Positions 49,996 to 62,635 of a DNA stretch of 64,000 bases are shown piece after piece; positions within the stretch are counted from its first letter, which is position 1; every line of letters begins with the position of its first letter. Origin of the DNA: Lagopus muta (Eukaryota > Chordata > Aves > Galliformes > Phasianidae); assembly GCF_023343835.1 (NCBI RefSeq), contig NC_064447.1, positions 1,426,001 to 1,490,000 on the forward strand. The letters run 5' to 3'. Made by a program: the position numbers and the translations under genes. The notes under the pieces were generated by a model, which was not told the origin of the DNA, searched no databases, and was given only the letters and a program-made list of their open reading frames with translations.

Positions 49996-51569
49996 GTACC
50001 AGACTGTGCTCACAGAAGGGCTGGTCCTGCTTTGCTGCCTGGGGAGGTCACTGACCCCCAGTTCCACCCCTGAGCATGGAGCTGAGTAGCCACTGTGGTA
50101 CAGCCCTGAGGAGTCTTTGTGGCATGGCAGCACGGCACTGAGCAGCCATCCTTGCTCATCAGCTCTGGAGCTTCATTCGGGTCTGTCCTGGGAAGGAGGC
50201 TGGGCAGTGCTGGGGTGTCCTGCTAGCAAACCCAGGGAGCTGGGTGTAGTGGAGCTGGGGTGATGGAGAGGGAGGGGGGTGTGGGGAGAGGAGGCAGGAG
50301 AGGGAGAGGAAAGGTGGGAGGGGAAGGAAGGGAAAGATCAGAGGAAAGCAGAGCGTGAGGGGGAAGAGAAGCAAGACGGTCTGGGGGGAAGAGAGACACA
50401 CACATAGAGACAGAGAGTTTTGTAACAACTTAAATTCATTCCAGACAATGTCCAAGGAGCCCTGGCAGCACGGGTTGAAACAAACCCTGCCTTTGATTTT
50501 ATGAGTTCATTATATGTTGTTTGGGACAGTGATTCAAGCGTCTTGGCTGCTTCACATTTTCCCTTGTGTCACAAACGAAGAGGGGACCACGAGATGGATT
50601 CTTTGGGTGGAAAATATTCCCTCAATTGTTAGGTAGACGTCTCTGTGCCACGCAGAGGTCCCAGGGGAGCGGTCTCCTGGGCTGCTGAGCTATCCACACA
50701 GCACATCCAACCTCCAGCCCTGCTCCTTAAAGAGAAAACACCGGGATTGACCGGACAGGAGCAGACCAGAAGTTGCCTGATGGTGGCCATGCATGTTCTG
50801 CTCCATTGCATTGCTTCAAAGCGACGATCACACACTCAGCACGACCTCGCTGTGGTTGCAGCGCAGCGCTGCGGTCCCTTTGCTGTGCTGGGTGATGCTC
50901 CTCGCTTCTGTCCCCATCCCTGCAGCGCTGCAGAGCTCGGTAGTCACTGCTGCTGGAGGTGTGAGGTGCTGGCTGAACTCCAGGGAAAACCATTCAGGAA
51001 TGGGTCGGCGGCTTTCCTTGGTCTGGATGTATTCACGAACCTGGTCAGAAAAATAACAAATCCTTCCCCAGCCAGCACCGAAGTTTGCATTGGAGCTGAT
51101 TGAAAAACACCGATGACTTGGTTGGGCATTGTTACTATTGTTAGCTCCCTGTGTCATTTCAGGTTTTCCAGCAAAAAGAGGGAAAAAATGCACTGATTTT
51201 TAAAACATGTTGTTGGTAGAGAAAATAAAGGCCTCGGAAACTGAGCACCAAAAGCTGTTTGCCCAGCGTTTTCTGGTTTTGATTTATAATTTCTCTCCCA
51301 AGCCCAGGCAAAGTTCAGAAAAAAAATCTGTGTTGACCAGAAAGCCATTTTTCTGTATGGTCAGCTCTAGCCTGAGCCTGGGAAAGCAACTGTGCTATCA
51401 ACCCCAACTGCCATAACCCAGCTAACACCAACAGCCAGCACCGGAGCTGCAGAGCCCTCTGTACTGACCAGCACAAAGGTGATGCAGAGAACCCTAGGAT
51501 CCCCATCGAGGCATAGAAACATTGTTGGTCCTTTTCAGGTCTTTGGAAAGTGTGAGGTGCTGGTGGAGC
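49996..51569. other. Intergenic DNA between the CCCAGCATGTCC minisatellite and the second CR1
   Basis: A purine-rich GGGGAGAGGA tract lies at about 50260-50400, with single-copy sequence elsewhere. No gene seen. Confidence 0.6.
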
Positions 51570-52425
51570 CTGAAGAGTCACAGAATCTCAGGATCATAGG
51601 GGTTGGAAGGAACCTCTGGGGGTTGTCAATCCAACCCCCTGCTAAAGCAGCTCCCTACAGCAGGTTGCAGAGGAAAGCATCCAAGTGGGTTCTGAATATC
51701 TCCAGAGAAGGAAACTCTAGCCCCTCCACCTCTCTGTGCAGATTGTTATGGGGTTCTGTCACCCTCAAAGTAAAGAAGTTTTTTCTCATGTTTGTATGGA
51801 ACTTCCTATACTCCAGTTTGTACCTTTTGTCCCTTGTCTTGTTGCTGGGCACTGCTGAAAAGAGCCCCATCCACAGTGATGAGCTCAACCCTGTCCCTGC
51901 TTTTCTTGAGCTGGGGAGCTCAGAACTGGACCCAGTGCTCCAGATGTGGCCTCCCCAGGGGAGGGCAGAGGGGGAAGAACATCACTGGCTCTGCTGGCCA
52001 CACTCTGCAATGCATCCCAGTCTCTCGTTCACCTTCTTAGCTCCAAGGGCACACTGCTGGCTCATGGTCAGCCTTTGGTCAACTGCTGATCAACCAAAAC
52101 ACCATTGGCCTTCTTGGCCTTGAGGGCACAGTGACGGCTCATAGTCAGCCTGTTAGTCACAGGGACACCCAAGTCCTTCTCCACAGAGCTCATTTCTAGC
52201 AGGTCAGCCCACAACCTGTACTGCTGCATGTGGTTATTCCTCACCATGTAGGACCCTACACTTCCCTTGCTGAACTTCCTATGGTTCCTCTCTGCCCAAC
52301 TCTCAGCCTGTCCAGGTCTTGCTGGATGGCAGCACAGCCTTCTGGTGTGTCAGCCACTCCTCCTGGCTTCATATCATCAGCAAACTTGATGAGGGTGAAC
52401 TCTATCCCTCCATCCAGGAGGCCAA
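51570..52425 (-). mobile_element. CR1 LINE fragment with internal partial duplication
   Basis: Begins with AATCTCAGGATCATAGGGGTTGG (3' tail, reversed), then follows the CR1 3' UTR and RT C-terminal region with many stops. It is more diverged than the 46.9-49.6 kb copy. An approximately 80-bp segment (GGCACACTGCTGGCTCATGG and GGCACAGTGACGGCTCATAG) appears twice, at about 52046 and 52125. Confidence 0.88.
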
Positions 52426-52789
52426 GTGGTGTCTGGCAAGGAAAAGCATCATGTGGGGGAGATGGGTTGGACTTGGAGAGTGTGAGCAGCCCTCCTGCTC
52501 TTCTTTGGGTATTGCTGGATCTGAGCCCACGGCTTGGGCTCCAGAGTGTGCTTTTGGTCTCTGAAGAAGCAGAGGAGAAAGCAAGCTCTGGCCAAAGATG
52601 ATCAGCCCAGCCCTACAGTGGCGGAGATGCCCTGCTCTGAATGAGTCCCTGAGCCAGAGCCAGCCCATGCTCCCTTTTGCTCTGCAGCAGGACCAGGGCA
52701 CTGCCAGTCCTGCAGGGAGTCTCTTCTGAGGATAAAGTGCAGTCTTTATTCTACTGGGGTTGCAGGCCGGCGTCTTCCTCCAGCACAAG

Positions 52790-53195
52790 CTTCACTTCAG
52801 GAAAAGGAGAGTTTTTTTAGTTTGAGTGTTGTTGTTTTTAAAGAGAATTCTTCGGGAAAACACTCGCTGAGTCTGATCAGCTCAGTTTCAGAGTTTTCCT
52901 GGGGCAAGAGACAGAGGGTGTGGGCTGCGATACACACCCACATCTGTACAATAAGGAAGGCAACAGCGCATAGCAAAAACAATTGCATGAAAAGCTTTCC
53001 AGCAACAAAGTTTGCAAACCAGCAGAGCCCAGGCTATTTCTTGTGGTCGGTGGGTACGAGTTCCCAGATAATGGGGCCTGACAATGGAACAATGGGGGCC
53101 GAAAGACACAGCTCATGATTAGGAGTTATATAACGGCGGCTGGCATTTATTAATAACACTCTCTCATGCTTTATTTTCTTAGTTAGCACTTTTCA
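52790..53195. promoter_or_regulatory. Candidate enhancer with tandem SOX motifs
   Basis: ACAATGG at 53081 and AACAATGG at 53088 form an adjacent SOX pair. The flank contains TTGCATG, GCATTTATTAATAAC and TTATATAACGG. The block is single-copy and AT-richer than its surroundings. Confidence 0.4.
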
Positions 53196-56100
53196 GGTTC
53201 AGAGCACTTCACAACCCCCTGGCTGTGCTATTTTTGATGCTCGGCACGAGGTGACTAGGAGGAAACGTTGGCCTGGAGCAGTAGGAACGTCCTTCATGCC
53301 TGCTTCTGGTTTAGACCTCGAAGAGGAGAGCGGGGAGACGTGAAGCAGCGGGCTTGCTGACCATTTGGGGCCTCTCCTGTTCCCCACGATCTTACGGGTG
53401 GCCTAAGAAACGTCAAGTGGGAAAACAGGATCTTCCTGGGATGATTTGTGGAACTCAAACGTTTTCAAAGTGCTCTTCTTTCTGGAGAATGAGCAAAGCT
53501 AGCAAAGCTGGAACCTTGGTTAGGACATCGGAGGACTCTGCAGCACGCTCCCAAACGGGAAGCAGCGATGGCTTCCACCTCTTGGCACGGCTTGGGCTGC
53601 AGGAGGGAGATGTCCTGCCGGAACAAAGGCAGCCCTCGCAGCCGCTTGCCACGTCTTTGGGACGTGCAGACGGACGTGCAGACCATGGCAGCTCCTGCAG
53701 GACCCGTTTGGGGCAGACTGGGCGTCCTTCCCTCGGCACGCACGAGGCCTTGACGCAGAGCAGGAGTCATTCTGCCCGGCGCAGGGATGAGCGGCCCAGT
53801 CTGAACAGGTTGTCTCCTTCTGGTCTGGGTAGGCTATTTATTACTCCTCTGACTGTTGCTCGTGGTATGTGCTGACCGCTCAGCCTGCTCGTGAAAAACA
53901 AGGGAATTCCCGTCCAAGCTCTGGAGCCAAGCAGGCAGCGACAGTTTTCTTCTGAACGGGTCTGGGAGCCTCTTCTCAGCCCTGGGTGGCAGATGTCTCC
54001 CAGCAGCCCCAACCTGAGGAGCTGGAGCTCGGGACCAGGGTTTGGACTCTCACCCAAGCAGCTCATCTGATAGTCCCGTGTTCTGTAAAAGCAGAACGAG
54101 CACGGAAAGGAGTGAAGCCTGTCTTCACGTGTGCAGGTGAGAATGAAGGCGTCCTCCTGGCCCACACCTCCGCTTCTAACCAGGAGGCGCTGGAGAGCTG
54201 CGGATTCCAGCGGTACAGCGCTTCACAACGAGAAGGTCTGAGCCAGAGCGTAGGCTGCGGCGTTTCTGCTTTGCTCCGCTGGTGTTTGGAGCTCCTGCGC
54301 CCCAGCAAACAGCCCTGAGATGTGGAAATTCACACCTCCAGCAGGAAGGGCCCGGGGACATTGAACAAAGCTGAAGGTGAAGATCCACCCCAGGAGCAGC
54401 GCTGTGACGAGCTGGGGAGTCCTGCGGAGGTGTCTGTGCAGTGCTAGCTGTGGTTCTCAGCTCGATGGCTGAGGGCTCTGGGCTGTGATGCTGAAGTGCA
54501 GTTTCCAGAGAGCACTGAACAGCCAAATGGAGGCAGCCTGTACAGAGAAAATTTCGCTCGTCGATGTGATTATAATCCTTCCCACTTGTCCAGGAGAAAG
54601 CTTGAGGCAGCAGGTACCACGATGCTGCTTTTGTTCAACCTGGTCTCTCAGAGGCAGCTGAATTTGAGGTTGGGGCCCTCTCAGCTTCACAGAAGGTTGG
54701 AGTTTTGTTCCATACCTGTGATGTGAGGCCGACAGCTAGAAATGAGACACGGCACAGCGCTCCTCGGCAGAGACGTAATGTTCATTACTCACCCTGAAAT
54801 TCTGCACAGAAAGTGCTTAATTACAAAGAATACTCTTCGGAAAACAAAAACAAATAAACAAAACAAAGCAACACATATTGACACATGCAAGCTGATGAGG
54901 AATTCATGCACTTACTGGGCAAGGATTGCATCTGCATCTGTCCTGAAATGACCCCGTGGCTCCTTTTTTTCCTTTGGTCACTGCCACATCAGCTTCATAA
55001 GCTGAACATTCAGAATGTTGGCGTTCCTTGAAGTTCAAACTGCACTGAAAGACTTTGGTCCTATCTGAAGGAAGCCTCTGTTTTCCACACCTCATCATGA
55101 ATTCTTCAGTGCTCGTCCTGCAGATGAGGTGCATTCAGCAGCATGGCTCTGGGTTGAAGGCGTCTTGAAAGCCAACCTTGACAACTATTCAGGGGCCTCT
55201 TGTATTTCTCGATCAGCCCTTCCAGGCTGTGCGGTTTTGCCCTGCTGGAGCTTGTTATTTTGGACCCTCCAAGAGCTTCCGAGCACCTTGGAGGTTCTGC
55301 ACCTCGGGGACTGAGTTGAAGAGCAATTCAGAGAGGAGAATGGACGCCACGTTGTCCAAAGCTATCCGTGGCATTGGGATTTCCTAGCTGTGCACCAATG
55401 GCGCTCAGGGCACAGTAGGGCCAATCTTCCCCTCAAAGCTCAGCGCCAAGGCAAGAGAAAAGGAAGATGTGTGGTAGGGGCGGTTGAATCTGTGGGGCCA
55501 TTGGGTTTTCTGGTAGAAACTCTGCTGTTCTTACCAGGACTCCTCTATGCCCAGGTGTCTGTCCTCATGCACGCTTGCCCAGAGCGCACCAAGTGCTCTA
55601 ATTCTCATCCATGCATCTACAGAAGCATCCCCAAACCTTGTTGCAAAGGGATGGAAATCTGCAGCAGATGTGCTGCATCCTGCCAGCCAGCATTTGTTAA
55701 TGTAAAATTGCATCAAAATATGAAATTTTGATGAAGAACAGAGGAAAAAAAACCCGACTGGATTTTCACGCTTTCTTTCCTGGCTTGCTTCAGACTTGGT
55801 CAAAAGTTTCTAAATTCAGCAACACTTCCAAATTTTTGACCAAAAAACACGAGGATTTTTTTAGAAAAAGGTTTCTCAGTTTTTCCTTCTGGTTTGGCCA
55901 TGTGTCCTACTCACTGAAAGGAGACTCCAGTTGGTTTTTCTGACTAGAACCACACTTTAAAGAGCACAACCATTCCCTTAATTGGGGCTGATAAATCTTT
56001 CAGGCGCAGATGAAGATAAATCACATTTTGAGCCCAAAGTACAAATTCTCAGGGTTGAAACATCGTGTGGTATTTGTTAAGCAATTTGAAGGCTTATTGA

Positions 56101-56602
56101 AGTAACTGAGCTGGACAACAGGGCTGGACCTGGACCAGGACAACAACTGTGTACAGACACTTGGAGCATAGGCAAAAAAGATGGAGGCCCTGATGTATCC
56201 CAGTTCACTTGGGGCACTCATGGAGGATATCTCCTTTCTTCTACGCAGGGTTTCTTTGCTTGTGTTTCTTCTACCACTCCCACTGGGAGGATGGAGGCTT
56301 GCTCACTCAGTCACCTCAGGAAGCCTTTATATTCGAGGCACGCTAGAGTTCCCCATGATGAGCAAATTCACTTCAGCTCAGAGGAAAGCCATACAGCGCT
56401 TTGGACTTCCTGGGTCTCTTTGTTGGCCAGTGACTGCCGCAGAGGCCAGGGGGAGGGGAGCCATCGGCTCCAGCGAGGCTGGGCAGGCCAGACGGGCTCC
56501 CCAGGAATGGTGGCAGCAGTTCAGAAGCCAAAGCGCCCATCTGAACCCTAATCCAACATGTATCCAACACCCATTGCCCAACCCGGCCTCAAAGCTTTGC
56601 AG
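53196..56602. other. Unexplained single-copy intergenic DNA
   Basis: No CR1, simple repeat or known coding family. Balanced base composition with fewer GC-rich words than the surroundings. An open frame of about 130 codons (54165-53767, minus) matches nothing I recognise. It could be a decayed retroelement or a non-coding transcript. Confidence 0.4.
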
Positions 56603-56815
56603 AACCGTAGGATCATAAAGGTTGGAGAAGATCAAGTCCAAGCATCGCCCAACACAACCAGCTCCATCACGAAACCACATCCCTGAGCGCCACGTCCACG
56701 GCTCTTAAACACCTCCAGGGACGGCAGCCGCCACCAGTCCAGGGCAGCCCCACCGCCAGATCACCTCTCCGTGCAGAAATCCTTCCTAACGCCAACCGAA
56801 ATCTCTCCCGGAGCA
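56603..56815 (-). mobile_element. Short CR1 LINE 3' fragment
   Basis: Plus strand shows CGTAGGATCATAAAGGTTGG, then CACATCCCTGAGCGCCACGT and AACACCTCCAGGGACGG, the standard 3' end of CR1 reversed. It abuts the GC-rich patch at 56.82 kb. Confidence 0.88.
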
Positions 56816-57075
56816 ACGCGGGGCCGCCTCCCGGCTCCTTTCCCGCCCCCCTCCCTCCCTCGGCCGCCAGGTGGCGCTCGCTCCCCGGTTACGGCCCCCG
56901 CGGCGGCGCCCGGCTCCGGTGCGCGCTGAGCCCGGCCCTGCCTGCCTGCCCGGCCGTCCGACCGCCGGCTCGTGCCCGGCTGCCCGGCCCTCGGGACGTC
57001 GGCATGTCCAGCCGTCTGTACCGGCCTGTCTGCCCGGCCGGCTCCCAGCAGAGGAACGGGAGAGGAGGACGCACT
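56816..57075. promoter_or_regulatory. GC-rich, CpG-rich patch
   Basis: Contains the CTCF-like motif and direct CCTGCCCGGC-type words. No exon was recognised. Confidence 0.5.
56864..56879 (+). promoter_or_regulatory. CTCF-like motif (plus orientation)
   Basis: CCGCCAGGTGGCGCTC matches the CTCF core consensus closely. It sits at the left edge of a GC-rich patch, directly after a CR1 fragment. Confidence 0.6.
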
Positions 57076-57189
57076 CTGGGAGCCCTGTCGGGGTTCCCAG
57101 GACCGACGCAGACCCTTGGTGGTGCGCCCGAGCCGACCCCTTAGCCCAGCGGGAGCCCTGTACCTGGGAGCCCGCGCTCCAAATCCAAC

Positions 57190-57546
57190 TCCTGTGATGC
57201 AGAGCATCCTCTAACTCTAATTCCGACCCCAACCCAAACTCTAATCCCAGCCCCAAGTGTAACCTCAACGCTAACCCCAACCCTAACCCTAATTCCATCT
57301 CCAACCCTTACCTCAACCCCAATCCTAACCCCAACTCTAATCCCAGCCCCAAAACCAACCCTAACCCAAATTCCAACCCAAACTCAAGCCCCAAACCTAA
57401 CCTCAACATTAACCCAACCCTAACCCCAACCCCAACTGCAACTCTTAACTCTAATCCCAGCCCCAAGCTCAAGCCCAACCCTAAACCCAACCCTAACCCT
57501 AAACCCAACCCTAACCCTAATTCCAACCCCAACCCTAATCCTGAGC
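57190..57546. repeat. Degenerate telomere-like (CCCTAA)n array
   Basis: About 350 bp composed of C(2-4)TAA/CAA variants, with around ten exact ACCCTAA units interspersed with AACCCCA, AACTCTA and AATCCCA. The G-rich strand is the minus strand. Frames through it encode spurious Leu-Gly repeats. Confidence 0.85.
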
Positions 57547-57635
57547 TGCAGTGCAGCCCAGCTCAGCACTGGCAGCTTGGGCTGAGAAAGCACCCCCTGG
57601 TACCCACTGGGTGCTACAAAACTGCACACCCTCTT

Positions 57636-57650
57636 CCCCCCCCCCCCCCC
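57636..57650. repeat. Poly(C) run
   Basis: Fifteen consecutive C residues, with possible G-quadruplex formation on the opposite strand. Confidence 0.9.
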
Positions 57651-60600
57651 ACCTTCACAAAGGCATTTGGTTACAGCCATCAATGCCCAGCATCACAGCT
57701 GTGTGCCGACTTGCACACCACCTTCTCTGAGTCGAAGAGGTGTCCAAGAGGACTGTTGGCTGCAGTTTCTGTTGGGAAGGGAGGAGGCAAAGGAGAATCT
57801 TTCCTAAAATATGGTCAAAAAGAGCAGAACACCGAGTCCAGCCTAGTGCTTCTTCTCAGCCCTAGGATGAAATATGGTCACGGCCTCGAGAACTCATAGC
57901 TGAGCCAGGGCCGGCGGCCCGGTCCTTTGTGAGCACCACCTCCTGGAGAGACAGTGTCTTTTGGCAGTTAATGGTGTGGAAGCAGACCAGGCGATGCCTG
58001 AAGACACCAACAGCCTCAGAAGGATCTGGTGGCTCTTGCACAATGCTCACAGAAACACGCGGATACCAACGATCCCCCAGCATCTGCAACAAAGAGTTCT
58101 CCTCCAGGGCTGCTGCTGCCCCTAGCCCCCCCCAGGCCCCATGCCCATTCCCTGTCCTGCTCTGGTGCTTGGAGACGCAGCTTTACCTCGTGCAGACTCT
58201 CCAGCACAGCCAGTGCTGTGAACTGGGAAGCACTGGCTGCATGTGCTGCTTGGTTTTGATATTGCCTGTCCTAGAAGCTTCAGGACCTCAGCACATGCCT
58301 CCAGCAGCATCAGTTCCAAAGCCCATAATGGATTTTTTGTTGTTGTTGTTGAATTCAGCGAACTTTGTAGTAGTTTGAAAGGTAGGGAGAAAGATCTGGA
58401 CCCTAATGAATGGGGTTGGGCAGTGAGTTGGTCACCTGCCCTCCAGTGTGCAGCATGGGATGGCTGGACAAGGCCATGTGTGGTGCGATGGGAGACGTGG
58501 CATGGCTCAATCCCAGCCTCCAGGTCCCAGGAGGAGCCTTACCCGTCACTCATTGCAATGTTTCTCTCACTGTGTGCTACCCAACATGCTCAGGACACCC
58601 AGATGACACTGGGGAACAGACCTCCTGCCACATCTGCCTGGTTGTCCCTGCGCCCGCGGTGCTCCTCGGCTCTCAAAGACCTGCACCTCACTGCAGGTAG
58701 CTTGGAGCAGGGCACAGAACTGCAGTGGGAGGAATGCAGGGCCTGCAGATGGAGGGATCCAGAATCCTCCTTCCCCAAATCCCTGTATCTGTGCACAGCT
58801 TGGGCACGGCTGCACCAGCCACGTCCCACACAGCTGCTTCAGGACTTCGATGTCTCCCTGGCAGTCTCATCCAGCACATGAAAATAAATATGTAGACTGG
58901 TTTGCTGTTTGCAAACTGGATCTGCTTTTTGTGAATGGATTCATTCACCATCTGCCTGAAAGAGCCATTTTAGCCAATGGTCTGCCTGCGAGCGCGTCCT
59001 CCCCACGAGCTGTGATTTGCTCTTCCTCGCTCTGCCTCTTGGATTGGGCTCCTGGGTGCCACGTGATGGGCTCCCTTCTCCTTGACGGCACATCTGACAT
59101 TTTTAAGCAGAATAGCATGCAGCTAATACCGAGGAGCAGCCATGCCTCCTGGGTGGCACTGCTGTTAGCATTTGCTTTCAGTCATCAAAGGGAATGGAGG
59201 CTCGTGGGCACGTTTTCAGAGGAACTGATGCCTTTGGCGTGGCTGAGGGTGAAGCCCCAGAGAGTTCCTTTGGTGGTGGAGGGATCCGTGCACAGCTCTG
59301 CCTAGGAGCAACCGGGCACGTGGTTGGGTTTGCTGCACGTGGAGACTCAGGGAGTGACGGTGCACTGCAGAGCAGAGAGGAGGAGCACAGCCTGCGATGG
59401 GTCTTGAGCAGGAACCCATAACCTCAAACCTGATAGCCCAGGGGAGATGGTGGGACGAGAGCCCACCGCTGCTGCTCCCATGGAGTGTGGATATATCAGT
59501 GCTGGCTGCTGCCTGCTGCTGTGGGAATTGAGAAAAGTCCCTGTTTAGCCTCAGCTTGAAAGTTCAAGGGAGGCCAATTATTGCCCGCAGATTGCTTGCC
59601 TGCTCTTCTAGGGATGATGAATGATAGGCTTAGGTCATCACCTAGCCTGAGCCGGGTGTCTCAGGATCTGGCATTAGATGCAAGCCCTGGCCCTCTGAAT
59701 TAAGGCCAGCCCGGCAGAGCCGGAGTGCCAGCAGAGGTGGTGTTTCTAGAGAACAGCCATAGGCAGGGCAAGGTCTGCCCAGAGCTGAGCTAAACAGGGT
59801 GAGCTGGCACAGGTAAGCGAGGAGAGCCTTGGGAAATGGAGAGGAAAGAGTTAACCCGCTCTGGTGCCAAAGCCAGATAGGATATGAAAAGCAGAGAAAA
59901 GTCCTCTGGGCCACTGACTCAAACGTCAGAAGACATCCTGAGCTTGTACTGTCTCTCCACCTGGCAAACCAGTGCCTGCAGCTGGGATCATCTAAACCGG
60001 GGCTTCAAGCAGCAAAAAGGCCAGCATCCGGGCGACTCTGTCACTACAAAGCAGTGATAGCAGCCTCAGCAGACCCAAAGGGCTCAATGCTCCAAGCTGG
60101 CTCTGGTAGGAACTGCAAGGAGGAAACATCCAGAGTGATGGAACCGCAGGAACTGAGTAACACAGCACACGGGGTCGGAGCAGATGAGCACTGTGGTGCC
60201 AGTGCCGGCTGTGCAGGGAAAAGGCACCTTTGATTCCCTGCTGTGACAAAGGGCAGCTGCAGGGTCCTCCACCGTGTGTCCTGCCCTGCCTTGCCCAAAG
60301 GAGGATGGGGTTCAGCCTCTGAGTCTCCCAAACGCTGCGCTGTGGTCACCGGCACTGGAAACTCACTTTGAAATCACAGTCTGTGACGGTGAGCACAGAG
60401 ATGGGGAGCAGTGCAGGCTTGGCCATTCCAGAGGTGGGAATTCTGCCTGGAGGAGGGAAGGGCATGGACTGCAAAGCTCCGCAGGGCGAGGGCAGCATCA
60501 ACCCGTGAGACACTGTGCAGCCGGAGGTGCCATCCGGACACCCTGTGTGTGCATGCCTGCACGTGTGTGGCCACAGCCACCTCTTGCCAACACGATGACA

Positions 60601-62439
60601 AGCATGACCCAGCCTACAGGATGCCCCCACCCCTGCAGCTCCGGGCTCCTCTCCCTCCGGGTCACCACCCCATAGTTGGGGGCAGGGGGACTGGAAAAAC
60701 CACGTGTGCAGAGCCAGCACCCACCGCACCGCCGGTCTCACGGAGGCCTGTCGTGCCCCCTCTCCCCTCCAGCCCGTCCCTTAATCACAAGCAGCTTGAT
60801 GAGACAATGAAGCGACCGCACCAAAGAGCCGGGCTCGTTCCCCTTTGTCTTTCTCTCCTTTGAGGACGGGTGAGCCATCGTGCCCGCAGCCCGGCTGTCG
60901 CACGTCCGACTCATCGCGTCTCCGGGCAGCAAAGGACAGCGCATCCCCCGGCCGCCCGCCCCCCCAGCCCCTGCCCGTGCCCCGCAGGAGCCACGGGGCA
61001 CTTCGGTGCCCGGCGCACTCCCTTCTGCCCTCCGCCGTCGCATCGCTTCGAGCGGGACCAGCAGGCGCTCCCCTGAGACGCGGGCAGCCCCCTCCTCCCA
61101 CAGCACATGGCACAGAGGCTTTCAGGCTGGTTTTCTCCGGCGTTCACACAAATCTCTCCTTCCCCGCTCCCGCCCCCCTTCCCCACACAACTGAACTCAG
61201 CCATTGAGTCCAGCGAATGGTTTATTTCCCAGGTTAGCACAAAGCCGGGGTCTCTGTGTGCCCCTGGAACCAGCAGAACAAAACGCACAAAGACGTTAGA
61301 GGGCCATTTGTAACCAAATCTCAACACACCAGATACTGTTGGGATTATGTCAGAAATATTTTCCCAGAATGCCCTCCCCCCATGCTCCCTCCTACAGATG
61401 TTCGGCCCCCACACCACAGATGTTGTTCCTCTTGCAAAATGAGCTTTCCCCTTCCTCTCCCAAATGCCCCTGATGTTTTGCACATTGCCGTCGCGAGGTC
61501 TCCTTTCCACTCTGCCCTCCACGTCCCCTCATCCCCGCTGCCTTGCTGGCAGCCCCGTGGGAAGGTTGGCCTGCTCCATGGGGACGGCCACACGCTGCAC
61601 ACGTTCCATAGGGATGGATGGCCACGCGCTCCATGGGGCGGGACGTCAGCTGCAGGGCAGCCGTGCGCCTCTCACCTCTGCCCATCAGAAGAGCCCTCTC
61701 CCTCTCCCCGTTCTGACCTCTCGCCTTCTGAGCATGACCTCTCAGGTCTTGCCAGCTCTGGGTGGGCTCACCAGACCCCAGTCCCCTTGGAGGGACCCCA
61801 GCCAGCATCCCGCTGCCTCCCCATGGGCTTCACACACAGGGCGCTCGGCGGTGGTTTGTTCCTCAGGGACGCCAGGCAGATCGCACACACGTAAAGAACA
61901 GCACAAACCTTCTCCTGGCCACCAGCAGCCCCCACGGAGCACGCAAGGAGACAGCTGGCCGTGCATCAGGGCCCCCCCATGGCCGCAGTGCCCGGGCTCC
62001 TCCCTGCTGGCCTCCAGCAGCTCGGGCAGAGCGGTGCCAGCGCCCAGCTGGAGCGGGTGCTGCTTCAGAGCCCGGCGCCGATGGGGAGATGTGGGCCTGA
62101 TGGCTGCTCTGCGGCAGGCACGGGGCTGCCATGCATCCTTCCCTGCTGCAGCCAGGTCTGTCGCGAGGCTCGGGGCCGTGCAGCTGGATGAGATGGGCCA
62201 GGATCCTCAACCAGAGCCAGATCCACCAAGCACAGTGCATGAAGGAGCCTGGGATGGCGAAGCGAAGCGGGAACCTCCCGATGACTTCGGACGGCGCCTC
62301 CTGCCCCACGCACCGCATTCCTGCCCCTCTGTGAGCGCAGCTCTCCTCCTGCAGCGGGTTCCCACAGCTCCCCACGCAGCTCCGTGGGCTCTGCTCAGCC
62401 CCCGCTCCCTGTGTGACCCCGCGGGGCTCCGGGCGCCGT
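57651..62439. other. Intergenic DNA downstream of the noggin-type gene
   Basis: No exons recognised. It contains the CpG-rich patch at 60.85-61.09 kb and a single-copy block at about 59.52-59.66 kb. Confidence 0.6.
60845..61090. promoter_or_regulatory. CpG-rich patch left of the noggin-type gene
   Basis: About 250 bp of CpG-dense sequence, with no convincing coding frame. It lies downstream of the gene, so it is not its promoter. Function unknown. Confidence 0.45.
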
Positions 62440-62454
62440 TCTTCAAAGATAGAG

Positions 62455-62460
62455 TTTATT
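62455..62460 (-). terminator. Candidate poly(A) signal AATAAA for the noggin-type gene
   Basis: AATAAA on the minus strand, at the exact boundary where AT-rich sequence gives way to GC-rich DNA. It is about 990 nt past the stop. Another AATAAA lies near 63172 (plus TTTATT) and could give a short UTR. Confidence 0.6.
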
Positions 62461-62585
62461 GCTAAAAACGTTTCCATCACTGATAGCTCCTATTTACATT
62501 GATATGTGTTTTGTTTTGTTCTGTTTTTTTTTTAAGGAATATTCAAGTAAACATTTCCAATAGTTTCTGGCATAATCTCTAGCTC

Positions 62586-62617
62586 TTTTTTTTTTTTTTT
62601 TCTTTTTCTTTTTTTTC
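62586..62617. repeat. Poly(T) tract
   Basis: Interrupted T run inside the noggin-type 3' UTR (A run on the transcript strand). Confidence 0.9.
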
Positions 62618-62635
62618 CTATACACAAACGTTAAA

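Noticed and set aside
57308..57683. Leu-Gly repeat proteins
   Set aside because: They are translations of the telomere-like array.
61464..62465. A 333-codon plus-strand open frame left of the noggin-type gene
   Set aside because: Composition-biased, antisense to the 3' end region, and without recognisable domains.
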